Source of the DNA: JACDBZ01 sp036262075
GTDB taxonomy: Bacteria > Chloroflexota > Limnocylindria > QHBO01
Assembly (NCBI GenBank): GCA_036262075.1
Contig: DATAJO010000032.1
Coordinates: 1 to 64,000, forward strand
Reading direction: 5' to 3'
DNA length: 64,000 nt
The notes under the pieces were generated by a model that was not told the DNA's origin, did no database searches, and worked only from the letters and a program-made list of their open reading frames with translations. A program made the position numbers and the translations under genes. Positions 52,389 to 61,526 of this stretch are shown here, in pieces. How positions within the stretch are numbered: position 1 is the stretch's first letter; the number at the start of each line of letters is the position of its first letter.

Positions 52389-53374
52389 TGGCCGAGATGA
52401 ACATCCTCGAGGCCGTCCGATCGGCCATGGACGAGGAGATGGAGCGCGACGACCGCGTCATGGTCATGGGCGAGGACGTCGGCAGGAAGGGCGGCGTCTT
52501 CGGCGCCACCGAGGGGCTGTACGCGAAATACGGCGAGCGCCGCGTCCTCGACACGCCGCTGACCGAGGGGATGATCGCCGGCGCCGCGATGGGCGCCGCC
52601 GTCTACGGCCTGCGCCCGATCGCCGAGATGCAGTTCGCCGACTTCGTCTACCCCGCCTTCAACCAGATCGTGTCGGAGATCAGCCGGCTCCACTACCGAT
52701 CGAACGGCACGTTCACCGCGCCGATGGTCATCCGCATGCCGTACGGCGGCGGCGTCCACGGCGCGCTCTATCACTCGCAGTCGAACGAGGCGTACTTCAC
52801 CTCGACCGTCGGCCTCAAGGTCGTCGCCCCCGGCACGCCGGCCGACGCCAGGGGCCTGCTGAAGGCGTCGATCCGCGACCCCGACCCGGTCCTGTTCTTC
52901 GAGCACAAGAAGACGTATCGGCTCTTCAAGGCCGAGGTCCCCGATGGCGACACGGTCGTCCCCATCGGCAGGGCAAGCGTCGCCCGCGAGGGCAAGCACC
53001 TGTCGATCTTCTGCTACGGCTTCATGCGCATCTGCGCGCTCGAGGCCGCCGAGACGCTGGCCCGCGAGGATGGCGTCGAGGCCGAGGTCGTCGACCTGCG
53101 CACCCTGCGTCCGCTCGACCTCGACACGGTCCTCGGATCGGTCGAGAAGACCGGCAAGGCCCTCGTCGTCCACGAGGCGAACCGCTTCGGCGGATTCGGC
53201 GCCGAGGTCGCGGCCACGATCGCGGAGAAGGCGTTCGAGTACCTCGACGGTCCGGTCACCCGGCTCGCCGGACCCGAGGTCCCCGCCGTCCCGTTCCACC
53301 ACACCCTCGAGGACTGGTTCATGGTCAGCCCGGCGCGCATCGTGCACGAGGCACGCAAGCTGGCGGCCTACTGA
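52388..53374 (+). CDS. 2-oxo acid dehydrogenase E1 component, beta subunit
   Basis: A 328-residue E1beta. The N-terminal MAEMNILEAVRSAMDEEM, the GEDVGRKGGVF loop and DTPLTEGMIAGAAMGAA are typical; VVDLRTLRPLD starts the C-terminal domain. With E1alpha it decarboxylates the 2-oxo acid and acylates the lipoyl group of E2. Substrate preference cannot be fixed, though the branched-chain type is favoured by the alpha subunit. Confidence 0.93.
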   Translation: MAEMNILEAVRSAMDEEMERDDRVMVMGEDVGRKGGVFGATEGLYAKYGERRVLDTPLTEGMIAGAAMGAAVYGLRPIAEMQFADFVYPAFNQIVSEISRLHYRSNGTFTAPMVIRMPYGGGVHGALYHSQSNEAYFTSTVGLKVVAPGTPADARGLLKASIRDPDPVLFFEHKKTYRLFKAEVPDGDTVVPIGRASVAREGKHLSIFCYGFMRICALEAAETLAREDGVEAEVVDLRTLRPLDLDTVLGSVEKTGKALVVHEANRFGGFGAEVAATIAEKAFEYLDGPVTRLAGPEVPAVPFHHTLEDWFMVSPARIVHEARKLAAY

Positions 53375-53402
53375 GCCGATCCCCCTCCGGAGCGGGCGAG
53401 GG

Positions 53403-53408
53403 TAAGAT
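53403..53408 (+). promoter_or_regulatory. Putative internal -10 box before the E2 gene
   Basis: TAAGAT preceded by GGG in the 67-bp gap between E1beta and E2. GAGGAAGG at 53421-53428 would be the ribosome site. It could give extra E2 transcripts. Confidence 0.35.
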
Positions 53409-53441
53409 CACCGGACACACGAGGAAGGCCTGCACATACCG

Positions 53442-54992
53442 ATGGCAACGACGATCAAGATGCCCCAGCTGGGCGAGTCGGTCACCGAGGGAACGATCGA
53501 GCGCTGGCTGGTCAAGGAAGGTGACACCGTCGAGCAGTACGACCCGCTGTTCGAGGTCGTCACCGACAAGGTGAACGCCGAGGTGCCCGCCGAGGTCGCC
53601 GGCACGGTGTCGAAGATCCTGGTCGGCGACGGCGAGACGGTCGCCGTCGGGACGCCCGTTGCCGAGATCGAGACCGATGGCGCCGGCGCAGCCGCCGCCC
53701 CATCCGAGGGACAGGCCGATGCGGCCGCCGCACCCGCCGCGGAGGCTCCGCCCGCCGCGGCACCGGCTGCCGAGGCACCCGCCGCCGAGGCCCAGCCCGA
53801 GCCGGCCCAGCCGGAGCTGCCCGCCGATGCCGGCCCGGCCGCCGTCGAGCAGCAGGAGCAGGCCCCTGCCGCCGCCGAGGCACCCGCCGCCGCCCAGCCC
53901 GCCGCGGCGCCGCAGGCACAGGCACCCGCCCAGGCCCCGGTGGCCCAGGCCACCGCACCGGCCACGCCGAGCGCCGAGGAGGGCGGCGCGAACGGCTCCG
54001 CGGCCCGCATGACGCCCGCCGTCCGCCGCCTCGTGCGCGAGCACGGCATCGACGTCAACCAGGTCCCGGGCACCGGCGCCGGCGGTCGGATCACGCGCGA
54101 CGACGTCCTCGCCTTCATCCAGGGTGGCGGCAGCGCGGCGCCGAGCGCCCAGCCCGCAGCCCCCGCCGCCGAGCCCGCGCAGCCGGCTCCGCCCGCGCAG
54201 TCCGCGGCGGCTCCCCCGCCGGCACAGCCCGCGGCGGCCGCGGCCCCCACGCCGGCGCCCACGCCGGTCCCGGCGCCGGCCGGCGGCGACACCGAGGTGC
54301 CGCTGTCGCAGATGCGCAAGGGCATCGCCAGGAAGATGACCACGGTCAAGACGACCGTCCCGCACGCCTACACGGTCGTCGAGGTCGACATGACGAACGT
54401 CGTCCGCTGGCGCGAGGGGAACAACGCGGCCTTCAAGGCCCGAGAGGGCGCGTCGCTGTCGTACGTCGCCGTCGTCGTCAAGGCCGTGACCGAGACGCTC
54501 CGCAAGCACCCGACGCTGAACAGCCAGTTCGCCGAGGACAAGATCATCCTCAAGCAGGCGATGAACATCGGCATCGCGGTGGCGGTCGACAACGGCCTCA
54601 TCGTGCCGGTCATCCACAACGCCGATCAGCTGTCGATCAGCGGCGTGAACGCGAAGATCCGCGACCTGAGCGCGCGGGCCCACAGCGGCAAGCTCCGGCT
54701 CGACGAGCTCCAGGGCGGCACGTTCACGGTGAACAACACCGGCTGGTTCGGATCGGTGACGAGCATGCCGATCATCAACGCGCCCGAGGTGGCGATCCTC
54801 TCGATGGAGGCGATCGTCAAGCGGCCGCGCGTCATCGAGGTCGACGGCGACGACGTCATCGCCATCCGGCACATGATGAACATGACCTGCTCGTTCGACC
54901 ATCGCGTCCTCGACGGCGCGCAGGTCGGCTCCTTCATGGCCGACGTGCGCAAGGTCCTCGAGGACTGGGACCAGGACACGCCGATCAGCTGA
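53442..54992 (+). CDS. 2-oxo acid dehydrogenase E2 component, dihydrolipoamide acyltransferase
   Basis: A 516-residue E2. Residues 1-78 are one lipoyl domain with Lys43 (VVTDKVNAEV) as lipoylation site. A long Ala/Pro/Glu linker follows (about 80-185), then a peripheral subunit-binding domain (about 188-226, TPAVRRLVREHGID), a second Ala/Pro linker, and the catalytic domain with His487 in FDHRVLDGAQVG. It forms the core of the complex. The lipoate comes from LipB/LipA, encoded 5 kb downstream. Its end overlaps the convergent Pro-rich gene by 8 nt. Confidence 0.95.
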   Translation: MATTIKMPQLGESVTEGTIERWLVKEGDTVEQYDPLFEVVTDKVNAEVPAEVAGTVSKILVGDGETVAVGTPVAEIETDGAGAAAAPSEGQADAAAAPAAEAPPAAAPAAEAPAAEAQPEPAQPELPADAGPAAVEQQEQAPAAAEAPAAAQPAAAPQAQAPAQAPVAQATAPATPSAEEGGANGSAARMTPAVRRLVREHGIDVNQVPGTGAGGRITRDDVLAFIQGGGSAAPSAQPAAPAAEPAQPAPPAQSAAAPPPAQPAAAAAPTPAPTPVPAPAGGDTEVPLSQMRKGIARKMTTVKTTVPHAYTVVEVDMTNVVRWREGNNAAFKAREGASLSYVAVVVKAVTETLRKHPTLNSQFAEDKIILKQAMNIGIAVAVDNGLIVPVIHNADQLSISGVNAKIRDLSARAHSGKLRLDELQGGTFTVNNTGWFGSVTSMPIINAPEVAILSMEAIVKRPRVIEVDGDDVIAIRHMMNMTCSFDHRVLDGAQVGSFMADVRKVLEDWDQDTPIS

Positions 54993-56013
54993 TCGGCTGC
55001 TCCTCGCCGCGCAGCCGGCGGATCGCCGGCATCCACGCCAGGGCACCGATGCCCTGGAGCGCCACGAAGGCCACGACGAGCATGCCCGGGACGCCGAACA
55101 GCAGGCCGGGCAGGATCCAGACGTCGATCGACGCCACCAGGCCGAGCGCGCCGAGCTCGATCGGCACGGGCGCCGCCGCCTGACCGTCGTCGCCGACGGG
55201 CGGCTCGGCGAGCAGCCGGCCCGTGCCCGGGGGATCTCCGGGGGTCCCACCTTCCGCCTGGCCGCCCGACGCCGGCGGCCGATCGTCCGGCGTGCTCGGC
55301 GTCGCCGATGGGCTCGGCCGCGGGCTCGCGGTGGAGCCGTCCTCGGACGACGATGACGGCTCGGGCGTCGTCGTCGGCGTCGACCGTGGCGTGTCCGCCG
55401 GCGCCGGCGTGGGCCGGGGCGTCGATCGCGGGGTGGGCAGCAGCGTCGGGAGCGGCGGCAGCGTCGGGAGGGGCGACAGCGTGGGCAGTGGCGGCGGCGT
55501 CGGCAGGGGTGGCGGCGTCGGGGCGGGCGTGGGCGTCACCGCGGGACCGACGACGAGGACGACCGGTGGCACGCTGAGCAGCGAGCCGGCTCCGTTGCAG
55601 TTCCCATCGGCGTACGCGTTCGACGCCCACGTCAGCGAGCCGGGCGCGCTCGCCGTCGCGGAGATCGTGAAGTCGACGTAGTGACCGATCGAGCGCAGCC
55701 GATCCCCGCCGCTCGTCGGTAGGACCCGGACGGTGTTGCCTGAGACCTGCCGGGTCCAGCTGTCACCGGCGTTCGACCCGACCACGGCGGCGCCGTGGAC
55801 GGTGAATGCCTCGGGCACGGTCACGACCACGCAGCGGATCTCGCCGAGCAGCGTCAGGGTCGCTCGCAGCTGGAACGTCGTCTGCGCGCCGGTCTGCACG
55901 GTCAGCGGCGAGGCGGTCAGGGTCCAGAGCACGGCCGCGCGCGCCGGGACGGCCGGCCCGAACGCCAGCGCCAGCGCGGCAACCCCGAGGACGAGGCGGG
56001 ACAGGCGGCGCAT
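54985..56013 (-). CDS. Secreted Pro/Thr-rich protein with C-terminal membrane segment, function unknown
   Basis: A 342-residue protein with a signal peptide (residues 1-27, MRRLSRLVLGVAAL, cleavage near ARA). A beta-rich domain of about 140 residues follows (DUF11-like or NEAT-like fold possible, not recognised). Residues about 165-275 are a Pro/Thr/Ser stretch with LPTLPPLPTL-type repeats, and a membrane segment near 300-325 ends in a positive tail (RRLRGEEQ). The layout is of an anchored surface protein. It starts 2 nt after the stop of the HD-GYP gene, so it is in the same operon. Confidence 0.8.
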   Translation of the reverse strand: MRRLSRLVLGVAALALAFGPAVPARAAVLWTLTASPLTVQTGAQTTFQLRATLTLLGEIRCVVVTVPEAFTVHGAAVVGSNAGDSWTRQVSGNTVRVLPTSGGDRLRSIGHYVDFTISATASAPGSLTWASNAYADGNCNGAGSLLSVPPVVLVVGPAVTPTPAPTPPPLPTPPPLPTLSPLPTLPPLPTLLPTPRSTPRPTPAPADTPRSTPTTTPEPSSSSEDGSTASPRPSPSATPSTPDDRPPASGGQAEGGTPGDPPGTGRLLAEPPVGDDGQAAAPVPIELGALGLVASIDVWILPGLLFGVPGMLVVAFVALQGIGALAWMPAIRRLRGEEQPIS

Positions 56014-56015
56014 CG

Positions 56016-57788
56016 TCAGGCCACCCGCAGTGGCTGCCACACGTCGGACACCTCGTTCGGCATCGGCGCGTCCGGGTCGCGCTCGATTCCGCTCGCGAAC
56101 GTCTCGACGAGCTCCGGCTGGAGCTGGCTGCCCGCGGCCCCGCGCAACCGCCGCAGCGCCTCCTCGACCGACAGCGCCCGGCGGTACGGGCGGGTCGTCG
56201 TCATCGCGCTGAACGTGTCGGCCACGGCGATGATGCGCGCGATGAGCGGGATGTCCTCCCCGGCCAGGCGGTCGAGGTAGCCGCCGCCGTCCCAGCGCTC
56301 GTGATGGTGGCGCACGGCAGCACGCACGTCCTCGAGATGCGGGATGCCGTTGAGGATCGCCTCACCGAGCGCGACGTGCTGGTTGAAGACCTTGATCTCC
56401 GCCTCCGTCAGGCTCGACGGCTTGCGGAGCAGCCGATCCGGGATGCCGATCTTGCCGATGTCGTGGAGCAGTCCGCCGAGCCGGATCGGCTCGAGCAGGT
56501 GACCGTCGAGCCCGAGGCGCCGGCCGAGGTAGACCGCGTAGCGCGCGACGTCCTCCGAATGCCGCTTCGTGTATCGGTCCTTGGTGTCGACCGCCAGGAC
56601 GAGGCCCTGGAGGACGTCGAAGCTGCCCGCATGGCCGAGCTTCTCCTCGCCGATGCGGGCCACGACGGCCACGTCGCCACCGCTCGATCCCGCCTCGGCC
56701 AGCGCGACGCTGGCCTCGGCCAGCAGCGGCGTGACCGACGTGGCGTGCGACGGAACCGCCGCGATCCCTATGCTCACCGTGACCGGCAACGGCTCCGCGC
56801 CCTCCACCCGAACGGCGATGGCGCGGATGGCGGCCTGGAGGTCGGCGAGCGCCTCGAAGCACGCGGCGGCATCGAGGCCCGGCCGGATGACGATGAACTC
56901 GTCCGGCCCGTAGCGACCGGCGACGCCGTCCGGCCCGGCCGCATCGGTCACGATCTCGGCCACCCGGAGGAGCACGACGTCGCCGGCGTCGTGCCCGTGG
57001 GTGTCGTTGAACAGGCGGAAGCCGTCGACGTCGACGAGGGCCACGGCGACCGGCCTGCCCGCCCAGTCGCCCTCCAGCCGCTCGGTGAGCAGCGCGACCG
57101 ACGATCCGTGGTTGAGGAGGCCGGTCAGCGCGTCGCGGCGGGCGGCCTCGGCCAGCTGGCGGCCCTGGCGCACGAGGCGGACATGGGCGGCCCGGAACAC
57201 GAGCACGAGGACGGTGGCCAGCGCCAGGGCGGCCGCGACGGTGATGACGACGACGTCACGCCGCGCGGCGTCGAGCCCGGCGAGGAGCGGAGCCGAGGGG
57301 CGCTGGATGACCACGGCGCCGACGACGTCCCCCGCCTCCGTCTTCAGGGGCAGGTAGGCGAGGAGCGCCGCACCGACGAGCTCGGCGCTCGGGTCGCCGG
57401 CGAGCGCCTCGGCAAGGCGCGTGGCCGTCTGCGCGTCCGCGCCCGCGCCGGTCGTGAGGAGCGCGCCATCGGCGGTGTGGATCTCGATGGCCTCGATGCC
57501 GTCGTCATCGGCGAGCGATTCGAGCGCGGCGTCGAGCTCGGCGCGGCGCGCCGGGGTCATCGGCTCGGTCAGGTCGGCGAGGAGCAGGTTCTCGTTCGCG
57601 AACAGGTCGACCAACGACCGGTCCCGGCCGACGACGGCGTTGAGCGTCGTCCGCGCCAGGTGGTCGGAGGTGACGGCCACGAGGGCGCTGGCGGTGATGC
57701 CGACGAGCACGAGGAAGATGCCGAACACCAGCACCAGCAGGCGCGGCGCACGGCTCGCGCGGATCGTCGACCAGCGAGCGTGACGCAT
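56016..57788 (-). CDS. Membrane GGDEF-like / HD-GYP protein
   Basis: A 590-residue protein. Two membrane helices (about 15-40 and 180-205) flank an extracytoplasmic sensor region. The GGDEF-like domain (about 225-370) has YGPDEF in place of GGDEF, so cyclase activity is doubtful. The HD-GYP domain (about 405-570) keeps HDIGKIGIPD and HHERWDGGGY but reads GYL where GYP is usual. HD-GYP proteins hydrolyse c-di-GMP. ATG 57788 is supported by the TACGTT box. The partly degenerate motifs suggest altered activity or binding. Confidence 0.85.
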   Translation of the reverse strand: MRHARWSTIRASRAPRLLVLVFGIFLVLVGITASALVAVTSDHLARTTLNAVVGRDRSLVDLFANENLLLADLTEPMTPARRAELDAALESLADDDGIEAIEIHTADGALLTTGAGADAQTATRLAEALAGDPSAELVGAALLAYLPLKTEAGDVVGAVVIQRPSAPLLAGLDAARRDVVVITVAAALALATVLVLVFRAAHVRLVRQGRQLAEAARRDALTGLLNHGSSVALLTERLEGDWAGRPVAVALVDVDGFRLFNDTHGHDAGDVVLLRVAEIVTDAAGPDGVAGRYGPDEFIVIRPGLDAAACFEALADLQAAIRAIAVRVEGAEPLPVTVSIGIAAVPSHATSVTPLLAEASVALAEAGSSGGDVAVVARIGEEKLGHAGSFDVLQGLVLAVDTKDRYTKRHSEDVARYAVYLGRRLGLDGHLLEPIRLGGLLHDIGKIGIPDRLLRKPSSLTEAEIKVFNQHVALGEAILNGIPHLEDVRAAVRHHHERWDGGGYLDRLAGEDIPLIARIIAVADTFSAMTTTRPYRRALSVEEALRRLRGAAGSQLQPELVETFASGIERDPDAPMPNEVSDVWQPLRVA

Positions 57789-57796
57789 CGGGCCCG

Positions 57797-57802
57797 AACG
57801 TA
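57797..57802 (-). promoter_or_regulatory. Putative -10 box of the HD-GYP gene
   Basis: TACGTT ending 8 nt before the ATG at 57788. The gap between the divergent genes (57789-57978, 190 bp) also holds the kynU box; nothing else is recognised. Confidence 0.45.
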
Positions 57803-57963
57803 CGTCCGCGGGGCCCGAACGGGAATAGCCCGATGGGGCGGTTCGTACCACCTCGCCGAGCGCGGTTGCACGCGGCGTGGTGCCGATCGGCAACCGACCG
57901 CATTCGGTGGGACCCACCCCGTACCACGGTACCGGCGGCGCAGCGTGGCACGCTCGGCGCGCC

Positions 57964-57969
57964 TAGACT
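57964..57969 (+). promoter_or_regulatory. Putative -10 box of kynU
   Basis: TAGACT preceded by CGCC, ending 9 nt before the GTG at 57979. Confidence 0.5.
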
Positions 57970-57978
57970 CCGACCACG

Positions 57979-59211
57979 GTGAACGATCCCGCTCCCCCGT
58001 CGTCGAGCCCGCCCGATCGCCGAGCCGTCGACGCCCTCGACGCCGCCGACCCGCTCGCGCCGTTCCGCGACCGCTTCGTCGTCGCCGATCCGGGTCGGAT
58101 CTACCTCGACGGCAACTCGCTCGGGCGGCTGTCGGTCGACGTCCGCGACGCGCTGGTGGCCGCGGCCGACGACTGGGGCGCGCGGGTCGTCGAGGGCTGG
58201 CCGGACTGGATCGAGCTGCCGGCCCGCGTCGGCGACCGGCTGGCGGCGGTGGCGCTCGGGGCCCGGCCGGGCGAGGTGCTCGTCGCCGACTCGGTGACGG
58301 TCAACCTCTACAAGCTGGCCCACGCCGCCGCCGACCGGCGCGCCGGCCCGATCGTCACCGACGCCGGCAACTTCCCGACCGATCGCTACGTGCTCGAGGG
58401 CGTCGCGCGGCAGCGGGGACGCGCGTACGTCGAGGCGCCGACGGTCGAGGCGGCCGTCGAGGCGGCCGCGGGCGGCATCCTCGTCCTGTCCCTCGTCGAC
58501 TATCGGACCGGCACGCTCCTCGACCTCGAGGCCGTCACCCGCGCGACCGATGCGCTCGTCATCTGGGACCTGTGCCACGCCGCCGGCGCGGTGGAGGTCG
58601 ACCTCGCCGCGGCGGAGCTCGCGGTCGGCTGCACGTACAAGTACCTCAACGCCGGCCCCGGCGCGCCGGCCTTCCTCTACGCGCGGCGCGACCTCCAGCC
58701 GAGCCTGGGCTCGCCGATCCACGGCTGGTTCGGCCGCCGCGACCAGTTCGGCATGGGTCCGGGCTACGACCCGGCCGACGGGATCGAGCGCTTCCTTGCC
58801 GGCACGCCCTCGATCCTCGGCATCCGGGCGCTCGACGCCAGCCTGGGGATCATCGAGGAGGCCGGCATCGGCGAGATCGCGGCCAGGGCCCGCAGCCTGA
58901 CCGACCTGTGCATCCGCCTGGCCGATGCGTGGCTGGCGCCGCACGGCGTCGAGGTCCTCACGCCGCGCGACCCCTCGCGGCGCGGGGCGCACGTCGCGCT
59001 CCGCCACCCCGACGCCTGGCCGATCGCCCGCGCCCTCATCGAGCGCGCCGGCGTCGTCCCCGACTTCCGCCCGCCGGACGTCCTGCGCCTCGGCTTCTCG
59101 CCGCTGACCACGTCGTTCGCCGACGTCTGGGACGGGCTGGATCGGCTCCGCGGCCTGCTCGAGGACGGCGCATACCACGAGGTGGACACCGCGGCGCGCC
59201 GGGTGACCTAG
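57979..59211 (+). CDS. kynU: Kynureninase
   Basis: A 410-residue fold-type I PLP enzyme that splits kynurenine to anthranilate and alanine. YLDGNSLGRL near residue 40 and the PLP lysine in CTYKYLNAGPGAPAF are diagnostic, and HGWFGRRDQF follows. Length fits. No tryptophan dioxygenase or formamidase gene lies nearby, so its substrate must come from genes elsewhere or from outside. Confidence 0.92.
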   Translation: MNDPAPPSSSPPDRRAVDALDAADPLAPFRDRFVVADPGRIYLDGNSLGRLSVDVRDALVAAADDWGARVVEGWPDWIELPARVGDRLAAVALGARPGEVLVADSVTVNLYKLAHAAADRRAGPIVTDAGNFPTDRYVLEGVARQRGRAYVEAPTVEAAVEAAAGGILVLSLVDYRTGTLLDLEAVTRATDALVIWDLCHAAGAVEVDLAAAELAVGCTYKYLNAGPGAPAFLYARRDLQPSLGSPIHGWFGRRDQFGMGPGYDPADGIERFLAGTPSILGIRALDASLGIIEEAGIGEIAARARSLTDLCIRLADAWLAPHGVEVLTPRDPSRRGAHVALRHPDAWPIARALIERAGVVPDFRPPDVLRLGFSPLTTSFADVWDGLDRLRGLLEDGAYHEVDTAARRVT

Positions 59212-59272
59212 GCGGCGGGGCGCCGCTGCGTAGCGGCCATGCGGTCCATCGGCGCATCCTGCGACCCTTCGC

Positions 59273-59278
59273 TAGACT
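59273..59278 (+). promoter_or_regulatory. Putative -10 box of lipA
   Basis: TAGACT preceded by CGC, ending 6 nt before the ATG at 59285. Confidence 0.55.
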
Positions 59279-59284
59279 TCCCGC

Positions 59285-60340
59285 ATGGCCCTCGACGACC
59301 CGCGACCCGACTTCACGACGCTCGGCGAGTTGAGCGTGGTGAGCAACCCGGTCGGCGGCCACGCGACGCCGTCCGAGGTGATGTATCCGGGCGGTCCGCA
59401 GACCGATGGCGGCCTCCTCGCGCCCGGCGACCCGATCCCGGAGAACGCCGGGCCCGGTGGCCGGCGACCCGAGTGGCTGAAGGTCCGCATCGGCGTTGGC
59501 AGCGTGTACGCCGACACGAAGAAGGTCATCCGCGGCGAGGCGCTGAACACGGTGTGCGAGGAGGCCCGCTGCCCGAACATCGGCGAGTGCTGGGCCCTGG
59601 GCACGGCGACGTTCATGATCCTCGGCAGCGTCTGCACCCGGAACTGCGGGTTCTGCGCCATCGACACCGGCCGTCCGCCGATCACCGACTGGGACGAGCC
59701 GCGGCGCGTGGCCGAGGCGACCCGGATCATGAGCCTCAAGCACGTCGTGATCACGATGGTCGCCCGTGACGACCTGGCCGATGGCGGGGCGCTCATGGTC
59801 GCGAACACGATCCGGGCCATCCGCGACGACAACCCGGGCACGAGCATCGAGGTCCTCATCAGCGACCTCAACGGTCGCGACACCGACATCCGCACCGTGG
59901 TCGAGGCGCGGCCCGACATCCTCAACCACAACGTCGAGACGGTGCCGCGCCTCCAGCGGCCGGTCCGCCGCCGCGCCCGCTGGGATCGCTCGGTCCACGT
60001 CCTGACCCACGGCCGCGCGGTCGCGCGCGAGATCGGCTTCGACGCCATCGTCACGAAGACCGGCATCATGCTCGGCCTCGGCGAGACCTGGGACGAGATC
60101 ATCGAGGCGATGTCGCTCCTGCGCGAGGCCGATGTCGACGTCCTGACCATCGGCCAGTACCTGCGCCCCTCACGCAAGCACCTGCCGCTGGTGAAGTACT
60201 ACACGCCGGCCGAGTTCATGAGCCTGCGGCGCATCGGCCTCGAGATGGGCTTCAGGCACGTCCAGTCCGGGCCGCTCGTGCGCTCCAGCTACCACGCCGC
60301 CGAGCAGGTCCCGGGTCGCGCCACCGCCGAAGCGGTCTAG
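59285..60340 (+). CDS. lipA: Lipoyl synthase
   Basis: A 351-residue radical SAM enzyme that inserts two sulfurs into protein-bound octanoate. Auxiliary-cluster cysteines are Cys91, 96 and 102, and the SAM-cluster cysteines Cys117, 121 and 124 (CTRNCGFC). The C-terminal RSSYHA contains the conserved RSSY cluster ligand. The N-terminal extension of about 80 residues is rather long. It is the first gene of lipA-winged helix-lipB-M23-MBL. Confidence 0.96.
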   Translation: MALDDPRPDFTTLGELSVVSNPVGGHATPSEVMYPGGPQTDGGLLAPGDPIPENAGPGGRRPEWLKVRIGVGSVYADTKKVIRGEALNTVCEEARCPNIGECWALGTATFMILGSVCTRNCGFCAIDTGRPPITDWDEPRRVAEATRIMSLKHVVITMVARDDLADGGALMVANTIRAIRDDNPGTSIEVLISDLNGRDTDIRTVVEARPDILNHNVETVPRLQRPVRRRARWDRSVHVLTHGRAVAREIGFDAIVTKTGIMLGLGETWDEIIEAMSLLREADVDVLTIGQYLRPSRKHLPLVKYYTPAEFMSLRRIGLEMGFRHVQSGPLVRSSYHAAEQVPGRATAEAV

Positions 60341-60359
60341 ACGCCGGCCGATCGGTCCA

Positions 60360-61526
60360 GTGCGACGCATCGACGACCGCGAGCGCCGGGCCCGGCTGGC
60401 GCGCCGGCATCGGCTCCATCCCGACCACCGCGCGGCACGCATCGACGACGCCGTGCGCTCGATGACCGCGCTCCACGCCACCGAGCCGCCGACGCCGTAC
60501 CTCTCGCTCTTCGCGCGCATGGACGACGTGCGCCAGGCCGACGTCGACGCGGCGCTGTACGAGGAGCGCCGCCTCGTGAAGCAGCTCGGCATGCGGCGGA
60601 CGCTGTTCGTCGTGACGCTCGACCTCCTCCCCGCCCTGTGGGGCAGCGCCGCCCGACGGGTTGCGGACGCCGAATGGCGCCGGCTGTCGCGTGCCGTGAT
60701 GGCCTCGGGCGTCGCCGCCGACGGGGACGGCTGGCTCGCCGAGGTGCGCTGCGCCGCGCTGGAAGCCCTGGCCGACGGCCCGTTGTCGACCAGCCAGCTC
60801 CGCGACCGCGTGCCGGCGCTCGCCGGGCGCATCACGCTGTCGGCCTCGAGCCGCTGGGGCGGCCCGGTGTCGGTGGCGCCGCTCGTCGTCACCCTGCTCG
60901 GCGCGCGTGGCGACATCGTGCGTGGCCGCAACGACGGGGAGTGGCGCGTGTCGCGGCCGACGTGGCAGCTCGCCGCGTCGTGGCTGCCGCGGCCGCTCAC
61001 GCCGGGCGACGCTCGCGAGAGCTACGCCGAGCTCGTGCGCAGCTGGCTGCGGACGTTCGGGCCGGGCACGCTGCGCGACATCGTCTGGTGGCTGGGGAGC
61101 ACGGTCGGCGACGTGCGACGCGCCCTGGCCGATATCGGCGCCGTCGAGGTCGGGCTCGAGTCGGGCACCGGCTGGGTCCTGCCCGACGACCTCGAGCCGG
61201 TCGACGACGTCGAGCCCTGGGCCGCCCTGCTGCCGATCCTCGACCCGACGGTCATGGGCTGGAAGGAGCGCGACTTCTACCTCGGCCCGCACGCCGATCG
61301 GCTGTTCGACACCGCCGGCAATGCCGGGACGACGGCCTGGTGGGACGGGCGGGTGGTCGGCGCCTGGGTCCAGGACGAGGACGGCGCCGTCGAGCTGCGG
61401 CTGATCGAGGACGTCGGGGCCGATGGCGTGGCCGCCTTCGAGCGCGAGGCCGAGCGCCTCACCCGCTGGCTCGACGGCCAGCGCGTGTTCAGCGTCTACA
61501 CCTCGCCGCAGATGAAGGACCGATGA
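60360..61526 (+). CDS. Winged-helix DNA-binding domain-containing protein (HTH_42 / YcaQ-like)
   Basis: A 388-residue protein of the winged-helix family PF06224 by its pattern: Arg-rich N terminus, TALHATEPPTPYLSLFAR, a middle winged-helix stretch and the C-terminal PILDPTVMGWKERDFYL. Relatives (AlkX/YcaQ-type) act in DNA-damage repair, though actinobacterial members are uncharacterised. The start is GTG 60360, 19 nt after lipA. Its stop overlaps lipB (ATGA). A link to lipoate metabolism is not apparent. Confidence 0.82.
   Translation: MRRIDDRERRARLARRHRLHPDHRAARIDDAVRSMTALHATEPPTPYLSLFARMDDVRQADVDAALYEERRLVKQLGMRRTLFVVTLDLLPALWGSAARRVADAEWRRLSRAVMASGVAADGDGWLAEVRCAALEALADGPLSTSQLRDRVPALAGRITLSASSRWGGPVSVAPLVVTLLGARGDIVRGRNDGEWRVSRPTWQLAASWLPRPLTPGDARESYAELVRSWLRTFGPGTLRDIVWWLGSTVGDVRRALADIGAVEVGLESGTGWVLPDDLEPVDDVEPWAALLPILDPTVMGWKERDFYLGPHADRLFDTAGNAGTTAWWDGRVVGAWVQDEDGAVELRLIEDVGADGVAAFEREAERLTRWLDGQRVFSVYTSPQMKDR

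Noticed and set aside
55806..59333. Very long plus-strand open frame (1175 codons) across the HD-GYP and kynU genes
   Set aside because: Arg/Pro/Gly-rich translation without any domain. It is a GC-driven shadow of the HD-GYP gene (other strand) and kynU (other frame), both of which have clear motifs.
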